Part shown: one piece after another, positions 1 to 7,565 of the stretch | Numbering within the stretch: the first letter of the stretch is position 1 | How the letters are laid out: each line of letters begins with the position of its first letter | Origin: CAYJII01 sp964370225 | Lineage (GTDB): Bacteria; Bacillota; Clostridia; Oscillospirales; Ruminococcaceae | Direction of reading: 5' to 3' | NCBI GenBank assembly: GCA_964370225.1 | Contig: CAYJII010000049.1 | Span: forward strand, 1-12,470 | Length of the DNA stretch: 12,470 nt | The notes under the pieces: generated by a model | What the model saw: only the letters and a program-made list of their open reading frames with translations | What the model was told of the DNA's origin: nothing | Database searches by the model: none | Translations under genes and position numbers: made by a program

Positions 1-1074
1 GACTTTTTCACTGCTCTATTATCATTAATAAGAGATGTAGTGTCTTACTCTCTACTGGTTTATGTTCTAATAGAAAAAGGAGCAACAGGTGCAGATTTTG
101 TGTTTTACTTTGGCTTAGTAGGTGGTTTTTCTGCATGGCTTAGCGGTATGGTAAATGATTTTTCGACACTTATAAGATATAACTTAGGCTTTTGCGAAAT
201 TAGGGAGTTTTTGGATTACCCAAATAAAACTAACAGAGGTAATGGCATAGCCGTGCCTAAAAACAGCTTTTCTATTGAATTCAAAAATGTAAGTTTTAGG
301 TATGAGGGCAGCGAAGAAGACACTATTAATAACCTTAGCTTTAAAATTGAAAAAGGCGAGAAAATTGCGCTTGTTGGAGTTAACGGTGCTGGAAAAACCA
401 CGCTTGTTAAGCTTATTTGTGGTTTGTATGAGCCGAATAGTGGTGAGATTTTAATAGACGGAAAGCCGATTAAAGAATACAATATTTATGACTATTACAG
501 GCTTTTCTCTGTAGTTTTTCAAGATATATTCTTAATGCCTCAGTCTGTTAAAAATAATATTGTCGGTGGTGAATTTAACGAGTTTAACAAAGATAAGCTA
601 AATAAAGTTATAGAGCTTGCTGGGCTTAAAACTAAACTTGATAACTTACCAAATGGAATAGAAACAAACCTTGTTAAAACAGTTCACGAAGAGGCAGTAG
701 AGTTCTCTGGTGGAGAAATGCAAAGGCTTGCACTTGCAAGGGCGCTTTATAAAGACGGAAAAGTCTTACTTTTAGACGAGCCTACGGCGGCGCTTGATCC
801 TATAGCCGAGAGCAAAATTTATGAGAGATACAGCGAAATGACAAAGGGTCACACCTCTGTGTTTATCTCTCACAGGCTTGCAAGCACAAGGTTTTGCGAC
901 AGAATTTTTATGTTTGAAAAAGGGCAAATCATCGAAGAGGGAACGCACCACAACCTTATGAAAAAAGGTGGAAAATACGCCGAGATGTTTGAGGTGCAAA
1001 GCCATTATTATAAAGATAATATTGATGAAAACTCTGATATAGAAGTTTTGGAGGTGGCTGACTATGCGTTTTAA
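1..1074 (+). CDS. ABC exporter subunit, 5'-truncated by window edge (membrane part end plus ATPase domain)
   Basis: The frame is open from base 1, so the visible 357 residues are the C-terminal part of a longer protein; the GTG at 40 lies inside the gene. Residues 1-60 are hydrophobic and are the end of the transmembrane domain. Residues 90-335 form the ATP-binding domain: Walker A GVNGAGKTT (126-134), Q-loop Q174, signature FSGGEMQ (235-241), Walker B VLLLDE (255-260), D-loop AALDP, H-loop H291. The family uses ATP hydrolysis to move peptides, lipids or drugs out across the inner membrane. The next gene starts 11 bases before this one stops and codes for a full-length half-transporter of the same type, so the two very probably form a heterodimer. 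All ATPase motifs look intact; the signature has Glu where LSGGQ has Gln. The substrate cannot be told from the sequence, and no cargo gene is in view. Confidence 0.93.
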   Translation, partial: DFFTALLSLIRDVVSYSLLVYVLIEKGATGADFVFYFGLVGGFSAWLSGMVNDFSTLIRYNLGFCEIREFLDYPNKTNRGNGIAVPKNSFSIEFKNVSFRYEGSEEDTINNLSFKIEKGEKIALVGVNGAGKTTLVKLICGLYEPNSGEILIDGKPIKEYNIYDYYRLFSVVFQDIFLMPQSVKNNIVGGEFNEFNKDKLNKVIELAGLKTKLDNLPNGIETNLVKTVHEEAVEFSGGEMQRLALARALYKDGKVLLLDEPTAALDPIAESKIYERYSEMTKGHTSVFISHRLASTRFCDRIFMFEKGQIIEEGTHHNLMKKGGKYAEMFEVQSHYYKDNIDENSDIEVLEVADYAF

Positions 1075-2932
1075 AGAGAGAATAGCCCTGCTTAAAAGAG
1101 GTTATAAATTATTACACAAATTAACTCCGCAGTTAATGCCCTCTGTGCTTGTTTCTTCTGCCGTGGGTTCACTGTTACCGTTTGTAAACATTTTTATGTC
1201 AGCACAGATTATCACAGCTATTTCAGTAAGCGAGGATTTTAATTATATTTTATTTCTTGCTATATTAACTGCTGTTTTAAATGTGGCTATAAGCTTAATT
1301 AACTCTGCTACAAGTAAATGGAGTAGCTATAATGAGTCAAAGTTTTGGACTGTATTTATGAAACCCGTTAATGACAAAATACAATCTCTTGATTATGAGC
1401 TTGTTGAGAACACAGATGTTCACTTTGAGGTGGAATATATCAAAAACTTGGCAAATTCTATGGGCGGTGGACTTCCAAGACTATTTTTTGCAGGGCACTG
1501 GGCGTTATCCGGATTTTTTAAAGTTGTGTTTTCTATCTCACTGCTCGCCAGTGTATTCACAAGTTATCATACAAAAGATGCAGGTGCGTTTGAGTTTTTA
1601 TTCTCTCCCATAGCCGCTGTTATTATGGTGGTAATAATTTTGGCGAATATTGTTTTTATTATGTTCGCAGAGATGAGTGCAATGAAAACAATGATGAAAC
1701 AAAATAGCAATTGGGCTGTACTTAACAGAAAATATATGTACTACCACAACAATCTTTTTAACTATAAAGGTGGAAAAGATGTAAAGCTAAATGAGTTTAA
1801 TAAGCCTATAGTCAGCGAATTTAAATCAATGATTGGCATGATAGTAAAACTCTCTACTAATATGTTTTTAATCTTTGGCAAAAGAGGTTTAAAAGTAAAT
1901 ACTTCAAACGCTCTTACCTCTGCTTTAATGTATGCTTTTGTGGGAATTAAGGCATTATTCGGTGCTTTTGGCGTGGGTAATATTGTCCAATATGTGGGGT
2001 GTTTGACTCAGCTTAACGAGGGTTTATCCATACTAGTCTCACAAATTACATTACTTTTAGGTAATGCTGAACCACTCAAAGTGCAGTACAAATTCTTAGA
2101 CAAACCAAATGCAAAATACCACGGTACTTTACCGGTAGAAAAAAGAGTTTTTTGCGATAATCCGGATTACGACTACGACGTTGAGTTTAAAAATGTTAGC
2201 TTTAAATACCCCGGTACTGATATTTTCGTGCTGAAAAACCTAAACTTAAAACTGCACATAGGCAAAAAGCTTGCAGTAGTTGGTATGAACGGTAGCGGAA
2301 AAACAACAATGATAAAACTTTTATGTAGACTTTACGACCCAACCGAGGGCGAGATTACCCTAAATGGCGTGAATATTCAAAAGTACGATTACGACGAGTA
2401 TATGAGCATTTTTTCGGTGGTCTTCCAAGACTTTAAGCTGTTTTCATTCGGCTTAGGGCAAAATGTAGCTGGTGCTGTTAATTACGACAAAGAGCTTGCG
2501 GCAAAATGCTTAGAAGAGGCTGGATTTGGTGACAGACTTAAAGAAATGCCAAAAGCGCTTGATACTTGCCTATACAAAGATTTTGAAGAAGATGGCGTGG
2601 AAATCTCAGGCGGTGAAGCGCAAAAAATAGCACTCGCAAGGGCACTTTATAAGAGAGCACCATTCATTATTTTAGACGAGCCAACTGCAGCGCTCGACCC
2701 ACTCGCTGAATCTGAAATTTACTCGAAATTCAACGAGATTGTTGGAGAAAAAACTACGGTTTATATCAGTCATAGGCTTTCAAGCTGTCGTTTTTGCGAT
2801 GATATTATAGTCTTTGACGAGGGTAAGATTGTACAAAGAGGAAGCCACGATGAGCTGATTGAGATTGAGGGAGGAAAGTATAATGAGCTTTGGTACGCAC
2901 AGGCGCAGTATTATACTGAAGAAAGCGCGTGA
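1064..2932 (+). CDS. ABC exporter half-transporter, permease fused to ATPase
   Basis: This 622-residue protein has the normal length for a half-size exporter. Hydrophobic spans lie at about 26-50, 61-82, 148-168, 180-202 and 284-335, followed by the ATP-binding domain (373-615). Motifs seen: Walker A GMNGSGKTT (407-415), Q455, signature ISGGEAQ (514-520), Walker B FIILDE (534-539), D-loop AALDP, H570. The start is ATG at 1064 with GGAGGTGG at 1050-1057; it overlaps the end of the upstream gene by 11 bases, which implies translational coupling and a heterodimer. Many heterodimeric exporters have one degenerate ATP site, but here both partners keep the Walker B glutamate and the switch histidine. 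Both signatures read SGGE instead of SGGQ. Transcription should stop at the hairpin 2970-3020. The exporter family is certain; the cargo is unknown. Confidence 0.95.
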   Translation: MRFKERIALLKRGYKLLHKLTPQLMPSVLVSSAVGSLLPFVNIFMSAQIITAISVSEDFNYILFLAILTAVLNVAISLINSATSKWSSYNESKFWTVFMKPVNDKIQSLDYELVENTDVHFEVEYIKNLANSMGGGLPRLFFAGHWALSGFFKVVFSISLLASVFTSYHTKDAGAFEFLFSPIAAVIMVVIILANIVFIMFAEMSAMKTMMKQNSNWAVLNRKYMYYHNNLFNYKGGKDVKLNEFNKPIVSEFKSMIGMIVKLSTNMFLIFGKRGLKVNTSNALTSALMYAFVGIKALFGAFGVGNIVQYVGCLTQLNEGLSILVSQITLLLGNAEPLKVQYKFLDKPNAKYHGTLPVEKRVFCDNPDYDYDVEFKNVSFKYPGTDIFVLKNLNLKLHIGKKLAVVGMNGSGKTTMIKLLCRLYDPTEGEITLNGVNIQKYDYDEYMSIFSVVFQDFKLFSFGLGQNVAGAVNYDKELAAKCLEEAGFGDRLKEMPKALDTCLYKDFEEDGVEISGGEAQKIALARALYKRAPFIILDEPTAALDPLAESEIYSKFNEIVGEKTTVYISHRLSSCRFCDDIIVFDEGKIVQRGSHDELIEIEGGKYNELWYAQAQYYTEESA

Positions 2933-2969
2933 TATCGTAATCAGCTCATCATTTCCAATGCATCTAACC

Positions 2970-3020
2970 AATATTAAAAAGAAGTATCAAGCACTTATTG
3001 CTTGATACTTCTTTAATATT
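2970..3020. terminator. Bidirectional intrinsic terminator between convergent genes
   Basis: A 16-base arm (2978-2993) is perfectly complementary to 2999-3014, with a 5-base loop. After a 2-base bulge, AATATT (2970-2975) pairs again with AATATT (3015-3020). Both outer flanks are A/T-rich, giving a T-run after the stem on either strand. It lies between the stop of the ABC gene (2932) and the stop of the c-di-GMP gene (3031, other strand), so it can serve both. Confidence 0.85.
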
Positions 3021-3030
3021 TTATATACAC

Positions 3031-5676
3031 TTACTGTTTATTCATATTGATAAAGTCGGTAATATCTGTAACAGAAGTATAAAGCCTTGGTTCTCCATTT
3101 TCATCTTCCGCTACTTTGCCATTTAGATTGTATGTGTGCACTTCCCCAGATTTTATAGTAAACTGTGTTGTAAAATTCATGAGCCCGTTAGAATTTTGCT
3201 GCATTTGCTTTGTAAAATATGCCACTATATCCTCACGCTTTTCAGGGTCCATAATGCATAAGCCTTGATTATTGTAAACATCTCTTACTTCTTCTCGTGT
3301 ATATCCAATCATCTCGAAATAATAATCGTTTGCTTCAACCAGCGTAAAATTCTTATCAAGCTTCGTTACAAGAATACCACTAGGTACAATAGAACTTGCA
3401 TATTTGATATCGTTAATGCGATTTACTAGAGGGATATATGATCCATCATCGTTCGTATCTTCCATTGATGTGCGATACTTTTCTTCAAACTCACCTATCG
3501 ACATTGGTTTATCGTAAAAATATCCTTGAATAGCATCACAATTCATGCCTCTGAGAAGCTCTACTTGTTCTATTGTTTCTATTCCCTCTGCAACAACATA
3601 CATATTTAGATTGTGTGCCATTTTCACAATACTGTCAATAAGCATATCATCTCGTCTAGCATTTTTACTACTTACAAAGAAACTTCTATCCATTTTCAAA
3701 GTATCTACTCTAAGATTTGTCAACATGCCAAGCGACGAGTGTCCTGCTCCGAAATCATCGATTGAAATTCTGAAGCCCTCTTTCTGCAAATCTTCAAATA
3801 CTTGTTCAATTATTTTTTTACTTTCAATTGTAGCGGACTCAGTTAGCTCGATTTCAATATATTTGTGTGGTACCTTATATCTATCTACAGTCTCTACGAC
3901 CTCACGCACAAAATTATTGTTTTGCAAATTGAGTCTTGAACAGTTGACTGAAATTGGAACAACGCATAATCCATCATCTATCCACTGTCTTAGCGTCATG
4001 CAAACCTGCTCTAGTATGTAGTTATCAATCTTGATAATAAATCCGTTTCTCTCAAATAACGGAATAAAATCATTCGGAAAAACCATTTTCCCATCTGCCT
4101 CTATCCACCGAACAAGCGCTTCTGCCCCAACAAGCTTATCTCCATCTATGCTAAATTTTGGCTGTAAAAAAGCTTTAAATTCATTGCTATCAAGAGCAGT
4201 AGTCATTTTATTTGTGATATCTGCTTCCACTTGCAAAACTTTTTTTAGTTTATCATCATAATCGTAAACTGGCTCCCCTTTTGCTGCCTTTGCCTTATTA
4301 TGTGCAAGGTTGACTTTACTTATGACTTCTTCAACATCAGTTTCACCTTTTTCAATCTTATATCTTCCCATCTTATATGTGGCAGCATAATCTATCATTT
4401 CTGGTAAAACAGTGTCGTAAACTTCTGTCACACTTACTTCAAGTTTATTTAAATCTTCTAAAAATACGCTTTCAGCAAACATTGCAAATTTATCATCGCC
4501 AATACGTGAAACTATCAATGACGGCTCATTTATCAAATCTTCGTATTGTTTTATTGTTTGTAAAACTTTATCTCCAGTCTCATAACCAAAAATCTCATTA
4601 ATTGCTTTAAAATTCTCAATATCAAATACAATTATGGTATATTCCTTATTAGTATTGCTCTTTAACACTGATTCTATATCCATTTTAAATTTTGGCATAT
4701 TAGGTAAACCTGTTAACTTATCATAATATGCTGCAGTAATTATTTTCTTGTTTGATCGCGCTTGCATAATAGATATATAGATTACTAGCACAATAATTGT
4801 CCAATAAATTATTGAACCTACTGTCCAAAAGTAATCTGCTGCTCTTAATATCTCACTACTAATTGATTCGACATGCACATTCATGGCGAGCGCAACATTC
4901 GTCAGCTCTATTGGATAATAAACCATGACCTTAGCTACTCCGAAATAATCATAGTAAAATCCACCATTTTGCTTATTATGTATATCACTCTGCGCTTTTA
5001 TCACATTGTCCATTCCCATTTCTAGTACATCTTCTTCTGGAATGGAAACCGCATCTATATGATTGGCACTTGTAGAAAAAAGCATATTTAAGCTATTATC
5101 CACAAAAAAAATATCGCCTTCATAATCTTTGTTTTGCGTTATTGTTTGAAAAAAATCATTTACAGAAACTTCGCTAAATAGGACTGCGGTTGGCTCGTCC
5201 CCATTCATTACTGGAATTGCTAAATCAAAAACAATTTCTGAATTATCTAAAGAAATATGTGGGTCTTCCACATAAACTTTATTTTCAAGCGCATGTTTAA
5301 AAGAGGGATTATCAGAAAAATCTAAATATTTATTGTCTTTGGAAACGCCACTTCCATCAAGCTCAATATAATATAACTGCTCAAATTCATCTGCTTGTGA
5401 TTGCGTATTCATAAATTCTACGATATTTTCTTTATCAACATCATTTTTTGCAATAAATTCAGCAAAAATTGTGAGGTCATCCGCTGCTCCTTCTAGTGTA
5501 TTTGATAATAATATTTGATATTGCAAACCTATTTGATCCATCTCATCGAAAGTTGATTCAATAACTGCTTGATCTGAAACTCCACGCACATAATTAACGA
5601 GGAGTCCGATAATAACAATGGCTATGAAAACAACCATTGTTATTGCATGTTTTGAAATAAACTTCTTTGCGTTCAT
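3031..5676 (-). CDS. Membrane c-di-GMP phosphodiesterase: extracellular sensor, degenerate GGDEF, EAL, C-terminal PAS
   Basis: The 881-residue product probably breaks down the second messenger c-di-GMP at the inner face of the membrane. Order: membrane span 11-30, extracellular Cache-like sensor about 31-283, span 284-304, GGDEF domain about 316-475, EAL domain about 485-735, PAS domain about 755-875. The GGDEF motif reads GDDKF (393-397), so cyclase activity is unlikely; it may bind GTP and regulate. The EAL domain keeps the motifs expected for catalysis: EAL 519-521, N578, E610 in ELTES, D640-D641 in DDFGAG, K661, E697, E700 and Q717. A PAS domain after EAL is less usual than one before it. 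The start chosen is ATG at 5676, with AGGAGG at 5684-5689; an upstream TTG at 5730 would add 18 residues but has no better ribosome site. The enzymatic reading is inferred from conserved residues. Confidence 0.93.
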   Translation of the reverse strand: MNAKKFISKHAITMVVFIAIVIIGLLVNYVRGVSDQAVIESTFDEMDQIGLQYQILLSNTLEGAADDLTIFAEFIAKNDVDKENIVEFMNTQSQADEFEQLYYIELDGSGVSKDNKYLDFSDNPSFKHALENKVYVEDPHISLDNSEIVFDLAIPVMNGDEPTAVLFSEVSVNDFFQTITQNKDYEGDIFFVDNSLNMLFSTSANHIDAVSIPEEDVLEMGMDNVIKAQSDIHNKQNGGFYYDYFGVAKVMVYYPIELTNVALAMNVHVESISSEILRAADYFWTVGSIIYWTIIVLVIYISIMQARSNKKIITAAYYDKLTGLPNMPKFKMDIESVLKSNTNKEYTIIVFDIENFKAINEIFGYETGDKVLQTIKQYEDLINEPSLIVSRIGDDKFAMFAESVFLEDLNKLEVSVTEVYDTVLPEMIDYAATYKMGRYKIEKGETDVEEVISKVNLAHNKAKAAKGEPVYDYDDKLKKVLQVEADITNKMTTALDSNEFKAFLQPKFSIDGDKLVGAEALVRWIEADGKMVFPNDFIPLFERNGFIIKIDNYILEQVCMTLRQWIDDGLCVVPISVNCSRLNLQNNNFVREVVETVDRYKVPHKYIEIELTESATIESKKIIEQVFEDLQKEGFRISIDDFGAGHSSLGMLTNLRVDTLKMDRSFFVSSKNARRDDMLIDSIVKMAHNLNMYVVAEGIETIEQVELLRGMNCDAIQGYFYDKPMSIGEFEEKYRTSMEDTNDDGSYIPLVNRINDIKYASSIVPSGILVTKLDKNFTLVEANDYYFEMIGYTREEVRDVYNNQGLCIMDPEKREDIVAYFTKQMQQNSNGLMNFTTQFTIKSGEVHTYNLNGKVAEDENGEPRLYTSVTDITDFINMNKQ

Positions 5677-5748
5677 ATAACTTCCTCCTACTGCCATAAT
5701 AATATATTGCAGTTTTAATGTTAATATCAATTGACAAAGCTAATGTCT

Positions 5749-5777
5749 ATTTTACCATATTTTTCAACAAAACACAA
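5749..5777 (-). promoter_or_regulatory. Candidate sigma-A promoter of the c-di-GMP gene
   Basis: On the minus strand TTGTGT (5772-5777) and TAAAAT (5749-5754) are separated by 17 bases. This would give a leader of about 65-70 bases before the ATG at 5676. Both boxes are imperfect and the region is AT-rich, so chance is possible. I saw no c-di-GMP riboswitch sequence in the leader. Confidence 0.35.
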
Positions 5778-5904
5778 GTAATTAACCATATCCATACATT
5801 ATTTTCAGCATAAAACAATAAATCTCCCAATGTTTGCATATTTGTAGCCCTTCTCTTATCAAGATACATATGGTGCATTTAAATAATTTATATTATTTCA
5901 CAGA

Positions 5905-6219
5905 TTATATAGAACTTATATCCCACAAATATTCACTTAAATTTACAGTGTCATTACTTAAAACTTCAACACCTTCATTTATAAGCAAATCCTTTTGTAG
6001 TTTTGCACCAATTATGCCAAAGGTTCTTGCTAGTTCACCAGTAGAGCGTATTACCCTGTGGCACGGCACTGATGAATCTTCACAAGCAGCCATAGCATAT
6101 CCAACCACTCTGCTACGTCTAGGGTTTCCCGTTAATAATGCTATTTGCCCATAAGTAGAAACTTTACCTTTCGGTATAGATTTTACAGTATCATATATCA
6201 GTTTATACAGTTCACTCAT
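5905..6219 (-). CDS. Single-domain methylated-DNA (O6-alkylguanine) cysteine alkyltransferase
   Basis: This 104-residue protein is just the DNA-binding and active-site domain of the Ogt/Ada/MGMT family; classical members such as Ogt are around 170 residues and carry an extra N-terminal domain. It retains the alkyl-acceptor cysteine in PCHRV (52-56, Cys53), the conserved tyrosine of STYGQIA (Y23), the Arg-finger helix GNPRRSRVVG (31-40, R37 expected to flip the base) and the glutamate in INEG (E82). Alkyltransferase-like proteins of similar size have Trp in place of this Cys, so this one is predicted to be a true, suicidal repair protein that takes the alkyl group from O6-alkylguanine. The start ATG has GGTGA at 6227-6231, seven bases upstream. 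It has its own promoter candidate and lies 228 bases upstream of the c-di-GMP gene on the same strand; no clear terminator separates them. Confidence 0.9.
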   Translation of the reverse strand: MSELYKLIYDTVKSIPKGKVSTYGQIALLTGNPRRSRVVGYAMAACEDSSVPCHRVIRSTGELARTFGIIGAKLQKDLLINEGVEVLSNDTVNLSEYLWDISSI

Positions 6220-6269
6220 TATTTTATCACCATTCAGTTTATATATTGTGTATTATTATTCTGCTTTTA

Positions 6270-6298
6270 ATTATACAATACAACTAACGCCTTGTCTA
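6270..6298 (-). promoter_or_regulatory. Candidate sigma-A promoter of the alkyltransferase gene
   Basis: On the minus strand TAGACA (6293-6298, five of six matches to the -35 consensus) and a perfect TATAAT (6270-6275) are spaced by 17 bases. Transcription would begin about 45 bases before the ATG at 6219. The match is good, and the site sits downstream of the nucleoside hydrolase terminator, as expected for an independent unit. Confidence 0.55.
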
Positions 6299-6368
6299 TC
6301 ATAACGCTAACTCAATTAGTTTGCTTTACATTACATCAATGTGGCGGTATTTTATTATTAATCTCAGA

Positions 6369-6402
6369 AATAGTGCAATTATTTTACCAAGCAAGCACTA
6401 TT
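6369..6402. repeat. Inverted repeat with 8-base arms between alkyltransferase and nucleoside hydrolase
   Basis: AATAGTGC (6369-6376) is complementary to GCACTATT (6395-6402), with an 18-base loop. No T-run follows, so it is not an obvious terminator. It lies just beyond the hydrolase terminator and upstream of the alkyltransferase promoter candidate. It may be an operator or an RNA stem; no function can be assigned. Confidence 0.3.
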
Positions 6403-6408
6403 GCGCAC

Positions 6409-6442
6409 AAAAGCTCGGACTATCGCATTAGTCCGAGCTTTT
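6409..6442 (-). terminator. Intrinsic terminator of the nucleoside hydrolase gene
   Basis: A 14-base arm (6409-6422) pairs perfectly with 6429-6442 around a 6-base loop. It lies eight bases after the stop codon of the gene on the minus strand. The GC-rich core GCTCGGACTA is followed by only four T residues in that direction, so the T-run is short, but the stem is strong and well placed. Confidence 0.75.
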
Positions 6443-6450
6443 AACATCAA

Positions 6451-7404
6451 TTATTTGCTGCTAATCAGTGCAATTAATTTTTCTTTAAATAGATGTGGAT
6501 TTATCGCTTTTACAACAGTTGCATTATGATCGTCATAGTTCATATCCAGTGCTTCGTAATGTCTATTAGAAGGCGCTACAATTACTTGTCCATAGGCTGC
6601 TTTTTCCAATGTGCAGCAATAACAGTTGCATTCTATTGCTTCCACAACAATATCATCCCACAAAGCTACACCCATAGCAACTGCATCAGGTAAATCAACA
6701 ATATGTCGGCCAGAGCCTCTTTCCAAATTATAACGCAATAATACTGATGTGCAGTCTACTGCAAATTTCCCGATTGCGTTTGCACTCGAAAGCTTTTGCA
6801 TGTCTTCTTTATTTAAAGCACTCTCCCCTAGGCATAGATCAAACCCAATAATAGTAATTGGTATTTGGCTTTCTAGCAAAATTTTATAGCTTTCAGCGTC
6901 GATAAAAACATTAAATTCAGCTACAGGAGTCGCATTTCCTGCACCAAAGCCACCTGTTCCCATTGACCAAATTCTTTTTACTTTTCGCATTGTTTGCGCA
7001 TCTTTTAATATCGCCAGTGCTATATTGCTAGCAGGGCCTAACATTACAATTTCAATTTTATCATCGCTGTTTTTTATTGTATCAAGTATGTAGTCCACAG
7101 CATGGGTATTATTTGCAGTAGTTTTTGGATGGATTAAATCCATATCACCCATTCCATCTTTCCCATGTACGCTCACGGTCTCTTCGCGCTCTTTAAACAG
7201 AGGTTTAGCAGCTCCTTTATATACCTCAACGTTTGACGAGCAAATTTCCTTTGTCATCAAAGCATTTTTTGTAGCTTGCTCTACCCCGATATTTCCGCAC
7301 ACAGTCGTAATGCCAAGAACTTCTACTTCATCGCTTAACAGCCCCATCATTAACGCTACAGCATCATCGCTTCCTGTATCTGTATCAATAATAAATTTTC
7401 TCAT
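6451..7404 (-). CDS. Nucleoside hydrolase (IUNH family)
   Basis: The 317-residue product belongs to the calcium-dependent hydrolases that split a ribonucleoside into base and ribose for salvage in the cytoplasm. The N-terminal metal motif DTDTGSDD (7-14) is complete, as are HGKDGMG (80-86), GPASNIA (123-129), GNATPVAEFN (156-165) and the late aspartate in LPDAVA (D240). At the place where classical inosine-uridine hydrolases have His-Asp, this protein has Pro-Asp, so the general acid may differ and base specificity cannot be predicted. A cluster of four cysteines in six residues (C259, C261, C263, C264) is unusual for the family. The start ATG is preceded by GAGG (7411-7414). It has its own promoter (7441-7469), divergent from the MATE operon, and its own terminator. 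Confidence 0.92.
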   Translation of the reverse strand: MRKFIIDTDTGSDDAVALMMGLLSDEVEVLGITTVCGNIGVEQATKNALMTKEICSSNVEVYKGAAKPLFKEREETVSVHGKDGMGDMDLIHPKTTANNTHAVDYILDTIKNSDDKIEIVMLGPASNIALAILKDAQTMRKVKRIWSMGTGGFGAGNATPVAEFNVFIDAESYKILLESQIPITIIGFDLCLGESALNKEDMQKLSSANAIGKFAVDCTSVLLRYNLERGSGRHIVDLPDAVAMGVALWDDIVVEAIECNCYCCTLEKAAYGQVIVAPSNRHYEALDMNYDDHNATVVKAINPHLFKEKLIALISSK

Positions 7405-7440
7405 AAACTCCCTCTTTTCTTTCGTTTTTTACTTAGTACT

Positions 7441-7469
7441 ATTCTACTTCATTGTGTATGCTAAGTCAA
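7441..7469 (-). promoter_or_regulatory. Sigma-A promoter of the nucleoside hydrolase gene, with flanking inverted repeat
   Basis: On the minus strand TTGACT (7464-7469) and TAGAAT (7441-7446) are separated by 17 bases, giving a leader of about 30 bases before the ATG at 7404. ACTTAG (7431-7436) and CTAAGT (7461-7466) form an inverted repeat that brackets the -10 box and touches the -35 box. This could be an operator, but six-base arms are short enough for chance in AT-rich DNA. Confidence 0.6.
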
Positions 7470-7503
7470 GGAATTTAACTTTTATTTCGTGCGTAAAAAC
7501 TTG

Positions 7504-7533
7504 TTGACAAATCATTGTTTTATATGCTATAAT
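7504..7533 (+). promoter_or_regulatory. Strong sigma-A promoter of the MATE-pncA operon
   Basis: A perfect TTGACA (7504-7509) and a perfect TATAAT (7528-7533) are spaced by 18 bases, and TG at 7525-7526 forms an extended -10 element. The predicted start of transcription is near 7540, and the ribosome site GGAAGG follows at 7554-7559. It is the best promoter in the window and does not overlap the divergent promoter (7441-7469). Confidence 0.8.
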
Positions 7534-7565
7534 TCAAATACTATTATCATTTTGGAAGGTTTTTT

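Noticed and set aside
40..42. GTG at 40 as the start of the first ABC gene
   Set aside because: The frame is open to base 1 and the upstream residues continue a transmembrane segment; the gene is cut by the window edge.
5677..5730. Upstream TTG start adding 18 residues to the c-di-GMP protein
   Set aside because: ATG at 5676 has AGGAGG at ideal distance and begins just before the first membrane span; the TTG has no good ribosome site.
5677..5904. c-di-GMP riboswitch before the c-di-GMP gene
   Set aside because: I could not find the conserved GEMM core sequences in this stretch; only a short leader and a weak small frame are visible.
5834..6154. Frame on the + strand opposite the alkyltransferase
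   Set aside because: It is antisense to a gene with clear catalytic motifs, and its product has no recognisable features.
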